9,284 nt of DNA from Desulfobacteraceae bacterium (GCA_027025615.1 JALVQM010000454.1:1-9284); one strand, 5' to 3'. Numbered from the stretch's first letter, positions 1 through 7,763 are shown. Numbers and translations are program-made. Notes: generated by a model from the letters alone, not told the origin.

Positions 1-45
1 TTCCGCATCCCCGATGCGTCGGCCCCGTATTTGTAGTGTTTCCAT
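1..45 (-). CDS. N-terminus of a DUF4338/DruA-like protein (partial)
   Basis: Only the first 15 codons lie in the window (METLQIRGRRIGDAE); the rest runs off the left edge. The start is well supported: an ATG at 45 (reverse strand) is preceded, five bases upstream, by AAGGAGGTG, a full complement of the 16S anti-Shine-Dalgarno. The opening residues resemble those of DUF4338 proteins, the family of the Druantia component DruA, which also includes many transposase-like stand-alone members. Those proteins typically begin with a short stretch of the form 'M-E-x-L-x-x-R-G-R-x-I'. The assignment rests on 15 residues and recall of the family, so it is tentative. The gene lies downstream of, and in the same direction as, the GHKL ATPase gene, but a 102-bp gap and its own strong ribosome site suggest an independent unit. 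It could mark a mobile element next to the system. Confidence 0.45.
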   Translation of the reverse strand, partial: METLQIRGRRIGDAE

Positions 46-49
46 GCGT

Positions 50-58
50 CACCTCCTT
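50..58 (-). promoter_or_regulatory. Strong Shine-Dalgarno of the left-edge gene
   Basis: On the reverse strand AAGGAGGTG sits five bases before the ATG at 45. It is by far the strongest ribosome binding site in the window and fixes the start of the truncated gene. The main system genes have weak sites by comparison. Confidence 0.8.
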
Positions 59-72
59 GATGGAGATCACGC

Positions 73-82
73 TACCATGGTA
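73..82. repeat. Perfect 10-bp palindrome TACCATGGTA
   Basis: TACCATGGTA equals its own reverse complement and lies 28 bp upstream of the ATG of the left-edge gene, next to an A/T tract. It falls where a promoter spacer or operator for that gene would be expected, or it could be part of a mobile-element end. The rest of the 46-147 gap shows no ORF of note and no convincing terminator. Its role is unknown. Confidence 0.4.
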
Positions 83-147
83 AAAAGTCGAACGCAAGAT
101 TTTTTTGAACAAACGCGTAATGCACCCTTCTATCATCGTGTTATCCT

Positions 148-2460
148 TTATTCTGATTTAAGAAGAAGAGGTATCTTTGCCATGAATGTAACACCCGGGA
201 TTCTTTCATTATGTTTATCTCTGTTTTCAAACAACTCGCATGAACCATTATGACGTTTAAAGGCATCTCGCACGACCGTGAGCCCCAAGCCCGTACCTTT
301 TCCTCCCCTATACTTTGTTTTCCCCTCGTCAAAAGGCCTGTTAATTATAGTGTTGTCTATAGCAAGAGCATTATCTATTATTTCGAGGATGGCTACTTCG
401 TTGTCTTTATTTAAATGAATTGTAATTACAGGATGTTCAATATTATTTTCTTTTAACTCACGAACCGCATTATTAAGAACCTCTACTATAGAAAAATATA
501 TTATCTCATAATCGATATGGCACTTGACCTCTTCGGCTGTGATCAATTCTTCTGTTTTCAGGTTAGGCAGTTGCCCCTTTATTTCATTTATAGTTGCAAG
601 GATAAGATCCTTCATGTCTATATCCTTAAATTTCAATTCACCATGTACTGTCTTTAGCCGCCTGATTTTATATACTAAATTTCTGATGCTGTCTGTGGCA
701 CTTACGAGATCAGAGAAACGTGATTCCAGAGTAAAATGTTCTAAAGGCTCATCGGTCATATCGGACCGATTTTCGGCAACTTCCCGAGAAGGGACGAGAG
801 ATGTGGATATATCCCCATTGCTTTCAAGAAAAGCCTCAACATCTTCGATCACCTGTTTAATTCTGCCTAACGGTCCGTTAATTTGATGCATAACGGTTGA
901 CAAACGTCTTAAAGACTCACTGCGCGCAGCCTCGTCTAATACCTTTTTCGCTTGGCCAAGGGACTCGCTGAGCCTGATTCCGATACTTTGAAGTTTTGTA
1001 TTTATTGTATCCTGCTCGGACAAGGATGCTGGCTGTACGGACAGAAGATATACTCCTGCAACTTTATCTTCTTTGAAGATTTTTACTGCAAGTACAGGGG
1101 AATATATACAATGGATTGAATCAAATGCTCTCTGTATTTCAGTTTTAATCTTTCCTTCGCCTTTACTTTCCAGCCAGTTAATTATTGATGGTTGAGATGA
1201 TTTTAAAAACTGATTGATATAATTAACTAGATCGTTAAAATTATTTTTCACAAAAAAATCTGATTTTGTTTTTCCAGCATTTTTTTGAATATCAATCCAT
1301 GACGTTATGAGAGAAATGTCAAGAGTATCTCTATCGATTCTCTCCTGTGCAATATATGGTTCAACTATATCCCTGTAATAATGAAAGCTTGGAAGGATTG
1401 CCCCGTAAAGAAAGATTGGTACACTACCTTTTGTTAAAATTTTTACGGATTTTTGTTGACCAGTATAATCAATCATTTTTGCCATGATATAAGCCGGCAA
1501 TGCATATGCAGAGGCAAATGAATTAAAAATTCTATATTTCTGTCCTGAAGAATTATCCTGGTACCAATCTCTCCAAGCTTTGTTCACCTCCCCATCTTCT
1601 TGGGGGGTAACATTCAAGTGCCTTACTACTTGCTTGTCACCAAGCGGACGCACCATGAAAAGATCTGTGATTTTGTCTGGTGTGGATGACTCAACAAAAA
1701 ATATGGCATCTTGGTTAATACTTGGTAGTTCGAGAAGATATTTTTCAAACTGAATTTTTCTTTCTTCGAAAGTAGCGCCTGTAATAAAAAATGATGGGAT
1801 TTCTTCTTTTTCCTTTGAGAGGCGATGGGCTGCAATATCAAAAAGAATTTCGCTCCTTGTTGATTCTATGATCTTTTTGCTTAGCTGTTCCTGCTCATTT
1901 TGTTCAGGAATTTTTATTTTTATATTTAATAATTCAGCATTGCTGATTGAATTATATATGCGACCTAAAGTAATCCTATTGATCTGAGTCTTAACGTAGT
2001 CGGATTTCAGTTCATGAATAAGCCATGCAATGGGCTCGTTCCCTGCTGGTTGCAATACAGTATTGATACGAGCACTCGCTCCTCCGCCTTGATAAAGATC
2101 TTCATTCCAGTAAAAAATTGAATCTCTTCCAGGATGATATGCTGGTTTAACTCTAAGGATAATTGCCTCAGACGGAAAAATAATTATTTCGCGTTTCATT
2201 GCGAAGTATTGGTCACCTTCCGGGTGTTCATTAACTTCTTTTATGCCGGAATGTATAGCTGCCCATTTGATATTTTTATGTAATTCCCAATTATATTTTT
2301 GAACGGGGACGATTCTTACCAGGTCACCTAATTTTTTATATTGCTTAGAATGACGTTCAATGGACTGTTCCAATTCCAGAAACTCAGGAGCATAGAACTG
2401 AGGGTGCCATGACCGCTCAATACTGTTCGGTGGTTGCCATATAAAAAATCCTGATTGCAT
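148..2460 (-). CDS. HsdS-TRD-like / GHKL (histidine-kinase-type) ATPase fusion
   Basis: A 770-residue protein with no predicted membrane segment or signal peptide by eye, so probably cytoplasmic. Residues ~30-210 resemble a target-recognition half of type I restriction specificity subunits: a KLGDLV start, then around 152-192 a 'KSDYVKTQI..ITLGRI..IS..ELLNIKIKIPEQNEQ' pattern like the HsdS conserved helix-turn signature ('L..I.IP.P...EQ'). Residues ~225-440 are unrecognised. About 445-510 looks like the end of a GAF-type domain. A dimerisation-type helix carries MHQINGPLG (His525), like an H-box. The C-terminal HATPase_c fold has an N-box (EVLNNAVREL, ~660-669), DNALAID (696-702) where DxGxG is usual, and GTGLGL (722-727). 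The role is probably sensing or switching driven by ATP; whether it autophosphorylates is unknown, and no response-regulator receiver is encoded here. The ATG at 2460 is chosen because an in-frame stop lies close upstream; there is no clear ribosome site. It follows the activator gene and has its own sigma-54 promoter at 2514-2530. The ATPase is clear; the TRD call is a motif-based inference. Confidence 0.8.
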   Translation of the reverse strand: MQSGFFIWQPPNSIERSWHPQFYAPEFLELEQSIERHSKQYKKLGDLVRIVPVQKYNWELHKNIKWAAIHSGIKEVNEHPEGDQYFAMKREIIIFPSEAIILRVKPAYHPGRDSIFYWNEDLYQGGGASARINTVLQPAGNEPIAWLIHELKSDYVKTQINRITLGRIYNSISNAELLNIKIKIPEQNEQEQLSKKIIESTRSEILFDIAAHRLSKEKEEIPSFFITGATFEERKIQFEKYLLELPSINQDAIFFVESSTPDKITDLFMVRPLGDKQVVRHLNVTPQEDGEVNKAWRDWYQDNSSGQKYRIFNSFASAYALPAYIMAKMIDYTGQQKSVKILTKGSVPIFLYGAILPSFHYYRDIVEPYIAQERIDRDTLDISLITSWIDIQKNAGKTKSDFFVKNNFNDLVNYINQFLKSSQPSIINWLESKGEGKIKTEIQRAFDSIHCIYSPVLAVKIFKEDKVAGVYLLSVQPASLSEQDTINTKLQSIGIRLSESLGQAKKVLDEAARSESLRRLSTVMHQINGPLGRIKQVIEDVEAFLESNGDISTSLVPSREVAENRSDMTDEPLEHFTLESRFSDLVSATDSIRNLVYKIRRLKTVHGELKFKDIDMKDLILATINEIKGQLPNLKTEELITAEEVKCHIDYEIIYFSIVEVLNNAVRELKENNIEHPVITIHLNKDNEVAILEIIDNALAIDNTIINRPFDEGKTKYRGGKGTGLGLTVVRDAFKRHNGSCELFENRDKHNERIPGVTFMAKIPLLLKSE

Positions 2461-2513
2461 AATAAGTTGAGTGTCAGTGAATGTTTATGGATAAGCCCAA
2501 TGCCATGAATAGT

Positions 2514-2530
2514 AGCAACCTTTGTGCCAA
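2514..2530 (-). promoter_or_regulatory. Sigma-54 (-24/-12) promoter for the GHKL ATPase gene
   Basis: On the reverse strand the sequence is TTGGCACAAAGGTTGCT, i.e. TGGCAC-N5-TTGCT, with GG and GC separated by exactly 10 bases. It matches 13 of the 14 defined positions of the consensus YTGGCACGRNNNTTGCW. It lies in the 71-bp gap just after the activator stop codon. Transcription would start near 2503, giving a leader of about 43 bases before the ATG at 2460. Having this site beside a sigma-54 activator gene makes chance unlikely. Confidence 0.85.
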
Positions 2531-2531
2531 G

Positions 2532-4049
2532 TTATTCCAGGTCATATTTTTTCATCCAGTTGCTTAGAGTTTGATAGCTCTTAAAACCTAATAATTCAGC
2601 TGACTTAGTCTTGTTGTTGTTTGTTTTTTTTAAGGCTCTGCGGAGATAATGACTGGCTACAGTCTTAATGATGCCATTAAGGTCAACACCATCATCCAAA
2701 GATCTACCGAGTATTCTGTCAGAGCTCTGCTCTGTGACCATTGGCAACAGTGAATTTTTTATGTCTTTTTCTCTAATTATCTTTCCTGGTGACCAGACAA
2801 CTGCCCTCGTTATTGTGTTCTGAAGTTCACGGATATTCCCCGGCCAAGGGTGTGCAAGCATAATTTTTTTTGCATTAGCAGAAATTTTCTTATCTTCCTG
2901 TTCGTCCCCTTTCGAATATTGATTATTGATTCGGTCAAGAAAGCTGTCGATTAGTAAAGTTATGTCTCCTGTACGTTCCCTGAGAGGGGGAAGTTTTAAT
3001 ACTGCAACAGCCAGTCTGAAAAAAAGATCTTCACGAAAATTCCCCTTGCTTACCTCTTTGATCAGATCTTTGTTTGTAGCTGCAATTATCCTGACATCTG
3101 TTTTGATCATCTTATTGCTGCCGACACGACTTATCTCTCTCTCTTGAAGAGCACGAAGCATTTTAACTTGGGCCAGCTTGGGAAGTTCTCCAATTTCGTC
3201 AAGAAAAAGAGTGCCGCCATCTGCCTCTTCAAAGCAGCCTCTTCGCATTCTGTCAGCACCTGTAAATGCTCCCTTTTCATGACCAAACAGCTCTGATTCG
3301 ATTAACTCGGGAGGAATAGCCCCACAGTTCACAGTGATAAATTTTTTCTTTTTCCTTGGGCTTGAATTGTGAATAGCTTTTGCAAACACTTCTTTTCCTG
3401 TTCCACTCTCCCCCTCAAGCAATACAGATATTGACCTTGGAGCAACGATGCGAGCTTTTAAAATTACCTCTTTCATGGTTGCACTGCGATGTATAATGTC
3501 GCTAAACTCTGGTGCATCGTCTGGCATCCCGGCCGCTAAACGTTCTAATTCTTCATCCGATTCTCTTAAAAGTTCAGGAATAAAATCAGCAGCAATCTCG
3601 AAAGGTATTTTTGAGGTAACGACGCCGTGCTCTCTCGAAGACTCTATAAGCTCAGCGGAAAATTTTGACTTCGCCAAGATAACCCAGACAGCTGCCATGG
3701 CAGACGTGCCGGGGCTGAGATGAAACGTTAAGGAGGTATTGCGTCTTTTTGATATTGTCCGGGAAACAATATCGTTGGCTGCCTGATAAATTTCTCCAAA
3801 ATCTGTAGGCCCGGAAAGAGTGACCTGGTGAAGAGTTAGCGTTGATCTTGTCTTTGTGTGTAACCATTTTGCATAAGGCTCAGCTTGTGATTTGTCAAAG
3901 TCACTAAGCAGTACAACCTCATTATATTTCCTGCTTGTGACAGCTTGAGCTATCGGTCCTAGGCCAATTTTTTCAGCTTCATTGACTGCTTTCAAATCAG
4001 TAGATCCGACCCAGCAAAACAAAATAGTGTCCATAATCGATTCCAGCAT
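2532..4049 (-). CDS. Sigma-54-dependent activator with RtcR-like (CARF-like) sensor domain
   Basis: A 505-residue enhancer-binding protein. Residues ~6-160 form a Rossmann-like sensor: it opens DTILFCWVGSTDL, has an alternating strand/helix pattern, and carries HLSPGTSAM (110-118), the kind of glycine/threonine ligand loop seen in CARF domains and RtcR. This is followed by a complete sigma-54 AAA+ domain: Walker A GESGTGKE (213-220), the sigma-54 contact loop GAFTGA (260-265), Walker B GTLFLDEIGE (279-288), AATNKDL (sensor region) and FREDLFFRL with the arginine finger region. A Fis-type helix-turn-helix ends the protein (~470-500, NKTKSAELLGF...). There is no receiver domain, so activation is probably by ligand rather than by phosphorylation. 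RtcR responds to RNA-derived ligands; the ligand here is unknown. The ATG at 4034 (residue 6), with a GGA eight to ten bases upstream, is an alternative start. The gene lies between two sigma-54 promoters, the likely targets. Confidence 0.92.
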   Translation of the reverse strand: MLESIMDTILFCWVGSTDLKAVNEAEKIGLGPIAQAVTSRKYNEVVLLSDFDKSQAEPYAKWLHTKTRSTLTLHQVTLSGPTDFGEIYQAANDIVSRTISKRRNTSLTFHLSPGTSAMAAVWVILAKSKFSAELIESSREHGVVTSKIPFEIAADFIPELLRESDEELERLAAGMPDDAPEFSDIIHRSATMKEVILKARIVAPRSISVLLEGESGTGKEVFAKAIHNSSPRKKKKFITVNCGAIPPELIESELFGHEKGAFTGADRMRRGCFEEADGGTLFLDEIGELPKLAQVKMLRALQEREISRVGSNKMIKTDVRIIAATNKDLIKEVSKGNFREDLFFRLAVAVLKLPPLRERTGDITLLIDSFLDRINNQYSKGDEQEDKKISANAKKIMLAHPWPGNIRELQNTITRAVVWSPGKIIREKDIKNSLLPMVTEQSSDRILGRSLDDGVDLNGIIKTVASHYLRRALKKTNNNKTKSAELLGFKSYQTLSNWMKKYDLE

Positions 4050-4075
4050 AATTTTTTTTCTGCGTAATAAAAAAC

Positions 4076-4104
4076 ATTATGTTTCGTATCAGCTTAAAAG
4101 TAAA
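4076..4104 (-). promoter_or_regulatory. Sigma-70-like promoter for the activator gene
   Basis: On the reverse strand TTTACT (-35, 4099-4104) and CATAAT (-10, 4076-4081) are separated by 17 bases. They match 4/6 and 5/6 of the vegetative consensus. Transcription would begin near 4069, about 20 bases before the ATG at 4049 or 35 before the ATG at 4034. This fits basal expression of the sensor-regulator. The prediction is from pattern only. Confidence 0.5.
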
Positions 4105-4157
4105 GAGAAAATTGGCTAATGTCGGCAAGGCAACGGATTTGAAAAGCGAAATTGGAG

Positions 4158-4184
4158 TATCGTGTCCTAAGTTAAGGTTCGATA
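4158..4184. promoter_or_regulatory. Candidate enhancer (activator-binding) dyad
   Basis: A 27-bp dyad centred at 4171: outer arms TATCG and CGATA, and an inner TAA-g-TTA with a C/G pair, giving 9 complementary pairs of 13. Its centre is about 114 bp upstream of the transcription start inferred from the sigma-54 promoter at 4258-4274, within the usual distance for sites bound by sigma-54 activators. It also lies about 90 bp upstream of the activator's own promoter, so it could serve autoregulation. A binding role is inferred from symmetry and position only. Confidence 0.4.
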
Positions 4185-4257
4185 AATATGAAACCTGGAG
4201 CATGTAATCCTTATATTAACAGTTGGTTATCATTTTAATTGAGTGACAAGCCAATAA

Positions 4258-4274
4258 CTGGCAAGTTAAATGCA
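4258..4274 (+). promoter_or_regulatory. Sigma-54 (-24/-12) promoter for the nuclease-helicase operon
   Basis: CTGGCAAGTTAAATGCA keeps the invariant GG-N10-GC spacing (GG 4260-4261, GC 4272-4273) and matches 11 of 14 defined consensus positions. The inferred start point is near 4285. This places the promoter downstream of a possible TTG start at 4239 and so favours the ATG at 4353 as the true start of the gene, with a leader of about 68 bases. The copy is weaker than the one at 2514-2530. Confidence 0.65.
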
Positions 4275-4352
4275 TTGTTAACGCAAGAAAACGGGACGGT
4301 CACATTATTAGTGGGGGCCTTTAAAGTTCTTTCAATTAGATTTGGCTCAATC

Positions 4353-7300
4353 ATGCGACAATACGAAAATAAAATTTTCCTTGCTCCGACTGACCTCAGT
4401 AATTTTTTGAGCTGTAACCACGGCTCACGACGTGATTTGGATGCGGCCAGAGGAAGTGTTGAACGACCGGTTCGTTACGGACCTGTTCTTGATGCCTTAA
4501 AAGAGCGAGGAAGAAATCACGAACAGTCTTATTTGGAGTTTCTCCGTAAATCTGGATTGCTCGTTGTAGATGCAAGTGACTATGAGTCTTCTGAAACATC
4601 CCAGGCAGGCAGTAATGAAAAGACGCTCGCAGCAATGCAGAGTGGCGCAGATATTATTTATCAACCCGCATTGGCAGATAATACCTGGTCTGGACGGGCT
4701 GATTTTCTGCGAAAGATCGACAACCCAAGTGTCCTAGGCGATTGGTCTTACGAGGTAATTGATACAAAGCTGGCTCATGAAACCAAGGCTGGCACAATTC
4801 TCCAGCTCTGTGTGTATTCATATCTGCTCGAAAAACTTCAAGGGGTGCGGCCGGAATTGATGCATGTTGTAACGCCGGGTACTGGTTACGAACCTGATAC
4901 GTACCGAACGGATGATTATACAGCCTATTTTCGATTACTGACAGGCAGGATTGATCGCTTTATAAATGACCCGAAAAAGACCTACCCAGAACCTGTAACC
5001 CACTGTGACTTATGTTCCTGGTGGAGCGAATGTGAAGAACGCCGACGCAAAGATGACCACCTTGGCTATGTAGCAGGAATAACCAGGGAGCAGATCAAGA
5101 GTCTTCGAAAACAGGGGATAGAAAATCTTGAAAGTCTTGCCAAAGCAAATGAAATCCAAAAGCCCGAAAAAGGATCTTTTGAGGCTCTGGTACGAACCAG
5201 GGAACAGGCAAGGGTTCAGCTGATAGGTCGTGAAACCAACGAACCGTATTATGAGCTGAAAGAACCTATTAACGAAAAACACGGTTTGGCCTTGCTCCCT
5301 GAGCCAACACCGGATGATATATTTCTGGATTTCGAAGGCAACCATTTTGCAGAATATGGTGTCCAGGAATACCTGATCGGCTATATCACCTTTACAGAGG
5401 GACAACCTGGGTATACTGCTATCTGGGCACACACGATTGAGGAAGAAAAGCTTGCGTTTGAGTCCTTCATGGATGTTGCAATAGAAACCCGCAGGAAAAA
5501 TCCATCTGCCCATATTTATCATTTTGCTCCTTATGAACCCGCTGCTCTCAAGAGGTTGATGGGCAGGTTTGCTACCCGGGAAGTTGAACTTGATGAGCTC
5601 CTTCGAGGGGGCGCTTTTGTAGACCTTCATACAGTGGTTAAACGCTCACTCATTGCCGGGGTAGAGCGCTATTCCATTAAGGATTTCGAACCATTTTTTG
5701 ACTATTCCAGGCAACAGGATCTGCATGAGGCTTCTATGAGTCGTCGTCTTGTTGAGTATGCTGCGGAAGCTGGGCAGCTTGATGCTGATTTGGACGAACA
5801 TTGCCGGATTGTGGAGGAATACAACAGGGAAGATTGTGAGTCCACTTATCGATTACGGGATTGGTTGGAACAGCTTCGGAATGATTGTATCGCTGATGGC
5901 AACGACCTGCCGCGACCTGTCCTCCAGGATGGTGAAGCCGGAGAGACAATAAGTGATTTGGACCGGGAATTACAACGCTTACGCGATGGCTTACTTGAAG
6001 GGATTCCGGCAGATGCAGTGGAACGTTCAGGCGAAGAAAATGCACGTTTTATCCTGGCACATATGATGGAATTTCATAGACGGGAGGAAAAAGCAGCTTG
6101 GTGGGAGTATTTCCGTCTCCTTGAGTTGGAAGAGACTGAGTATGTTGATGAACGTCGGGCTATTGCTGGTCTTCACTTCTCTGAAGAGGTGGAAGCCGGG
6201 CGAGCACCAGTACATCGTTATCAATATGATTCTGATCAGGAGCTTGATATTCGTCGAGGAGATGAGGCACTAGATGCCGATGGCAATAAATTCGGTAAAG
6301 TTGCGGAAGTAAATTATCCCGAATGTACTGTTGACATCAAAAAACGCATGGATACTGCAGCGGTGCATCGAGACGCATTGCTCCTCAATAATCAAATATC
6401 TTCAAGGGTACTGCGAGAATCCCTTATGCGTCTCGGGGAAAGCGTTTTGGAGACTGGTTTTACGGATCAAGCGCCTTACAAAGCTGCGTTTGAGCTGCTG
6501 TTAAGGGGGCCTTCTCCCCTGGTCGGAGAGAATGATTTCTTGCAAAGAGACGAGGAAGAAACTGTCGAGGCTGCATGCCGGCTTGTTACAGAGCTTGATG
6601 GTAATGTTCTTGCCATCCAGGGGCCTCCCGGCACGGGTAAAACCTATACAGGTGGAAAGATAATCTGTGCGTTAAAACAGCAAGGTTTAAAGGTCGGAGT
6701 GACTGCAGTCAGCCACAAGGTTATTGTCAACCTGTTGGAAAGTGCAAAAAAAGAGGCTGAAAGAATTGGACTGGATCTTGCTGTGGTACACAAGCAGACG
6801 GGTGCATACGAAGGCGAACGGGATATCAGAAGAATTTCCACCTATCCCCCTATCAAAAACGGTCTGGCTAACGGGGATATTGATGTCGTCGGAGCAACTG
6901 CCTGGTGCTGGAGTCGTTCTGATTTTGAACAAACCGTGGATGTACTTATTGTTGATGAAGCAGGTCAGATGTCTTTGAGCAATGTTCTTGCAGTTGCCCC
7001 GGCAGCACGGAGTTTGGTTCTATTGGGTGATCCGCAACAGTTGGAGCAGCCAATACAGGCAAATCACCCTGAAGGCAGCGAAGTCTCGGCATTATATCAT
7101 TTGCTTGATGGCCTGGAAACAATACCTCCAGATAAAGGTCTTTTCCTTGGTGAAACCTACCGACTCCATCCCGAAATTGCCCGTTTCACTTCGGAAGTTT
7201 ACTATCAGGGACGCTTGGCATCACGGCCTGAACTCGACCGCCAGACAATACTGCATACAAAGGATAAATACAGCGGCTCGGGGTTACGATATGTTCCAGT

Positions 7301-7763
7301 GCATCATGAAGGTAATCAGGCCAGATCAGACGAAGAAGTTGAAGTGATCGGTGTTATTGTTAATGAATTGCTGAATGGTGGACAGTGGCAGGACAAAGAT
7401 CTTGAACTGCATCCATTGACTGAGACAGATATCCGGATCATAGCACCATACAATGCCCAGGTTTCAGCTTTGGCCGGGGCCATACCTCACATGGAAGATT
7501 ATATTGGTACAGTCGATCGTTTCCAGGGACAGGAGGCCCCTGTGGTAATATACTCCATGACATCTTCCAGTGCTGAAGATGCACCGCGTGGCATGAGCTT
7601 TCTTTATGATCCGCACCGATTTAATGTCGCAACCTCTCGTGCATCAGCACTTTGTGTTCTGGTAGGATCTCCTGCCCTTTTTGAACCGGAATGTCGAACG
7701 CCTTTGCAGATGAAGATGGCAAATGGATTTTGTCGGTTTCGAGAACTGGCCCGGCAAATTTAG
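4353..7763 (+). CDS. TM0106-type Fe-S RecB-like nuclease / DnaQ-like / SF1 (UPF1-Dna2-like) helicase fusion
   Basis: An 1136-residue, three-part nucleic-acid enzyme. Residues 1-~235 are a RecB/Cas4-type nuclease: His56 (GRNHEQ), Asp117 (GRADF), IDTK with Asp137/Lys139, and Gln151-x3-Tyr155. Cys21 and Cys218, Cys221, Cys227 (CDLCSWWSEC) are placed to bind a 4Fe-4S cluster, as in Cas4 and AddB. Residues ~320-505 are an RNase H-like (DnaQ-type, RNase_H_2) domain: DFEG (Asp326, Glu328), YSIKDF and YNREDCESTYRL (Asp494). Residues ~735-1120 are a superfamily 1 helicase: GPPGTGKT (757-764), VDEAGQ (867-872), LLGDPQQL (890-897), ETYRLHPEI, TVDRFQGQE (1053-1061) and NVATSRA (1091-1097). All catalytic motifs look intact. 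The probable activity is ATP-driven unwinding coupled to DNA (or RNA) cleavage. A TTG start at 4239 would add 38 residues unlike the family N-terminus and would precede the promoter; the 4353 start gives the usual APTDLSNFLSC opening. The ribosome site is weak. It begins an operon with the two following genes. Confidence 0.93.
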   Translation: MRQYENKIFLAPTDLSNFLSCNHGSRRDLDAARGSVERPVRYGPVLDALKERGRNHEQSYLEFLRKSGLLVVDASDYESSETSQAGSNEKTLAAMQSGADIIYQPALADNTWSGRADFLRKIDNPSVLGDWSYEVIDTKLAHETKAGTILQLCVYSYLLEKLQGVRPELMHVVTPGTGYEPDTYRTDDYTAYFRLLTGRIDRFINDPKKTYPEPVTHCDLCSWWSECEERRRKDDHLGYVAGITREQIKSLRKQGIENLESLAKANEIQKPEKGSFEALVRTREQARVQLIGRETNEPYYELKEPINEKHGLALLPEPTPDDIFLDFEGNHFAEYGVQEYLIGYITFTEGQPGYTAIWAHTIEEEKLAFESFMDVAIETRRKNPSAHIYHFAPYEPAALKRLMGRFATREVELDELLRGGAFVDLHTVVKRSLIAGVERYSIKDFEPFFDYSRQQDLHEASMSRRLVEYAAEAGQLDADLDEHCRIVEEYNREDCESTYRLRDWLEQLRNDCIADGNDLPRPVLQDGEAGETISDLDRELQRLRDGLLEGIPADAVERSGEENARFILAHMMEFHRREEKAAWWEYFRLLELEETEYVDERRAIAGLHFSEEVEAGRAPVHRYQYDSDQELDIRRGDEALDADGNKFGKVAEVNYPECTVDIKKRMDTAAVHRDALLLNNQISSRVLRESLMRLGESVLETGFTDQAPYKAAFELLLRGPSPLVGENDFLQRDEEETVEAACRLVTELDGNVLAIQGPPGTGKTYTGGKIICALKQQGLKVGVTAVSHKVIVNLLESAKKEAERIGLDLAVVHKQTGAYEGERDIRRISTYPPIKNGLANGDIDVVGATAWCWSRSDFEQTVDVLIVDEAGQMSLSNVLAVAPAARSLVLLGDPQQLEQPIQANHPEGSEVSALYHLLDGLETIPPDKGLFLGETYRLHPEIARFTSEVYYQGRLASRPELDRQTILHTKDKYSGSGLRYVPVHHEGNQARSDEEVEVIGVIVNELLNGGQWQDKDLELHPLTETDIRIIAPYNAQVSALAGAIPHMEDYIGTVDRFQGQEAPVVIYSMTSSSAEDAPRGMSFLYDPHRFNVATSRASALCVLVGSPALFEPECRTPLQMKMANGFCRFRELARQI

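Noticed and set aside
4341..4357. TTGGC...TGC pattern resembling a sigma-54 promoter
   Set aside because: GG and GC are separated by 9 bases rather than 10, and the pattern overlaps the start codon at 4353.
5010..5630. Long reverse-strand open frame (206 codons) inside the helicase gene
   Set aside because: It is antisense to a well-supported coding region, has no recognisable motif or ribosome site, and is a codon-bias shadow.
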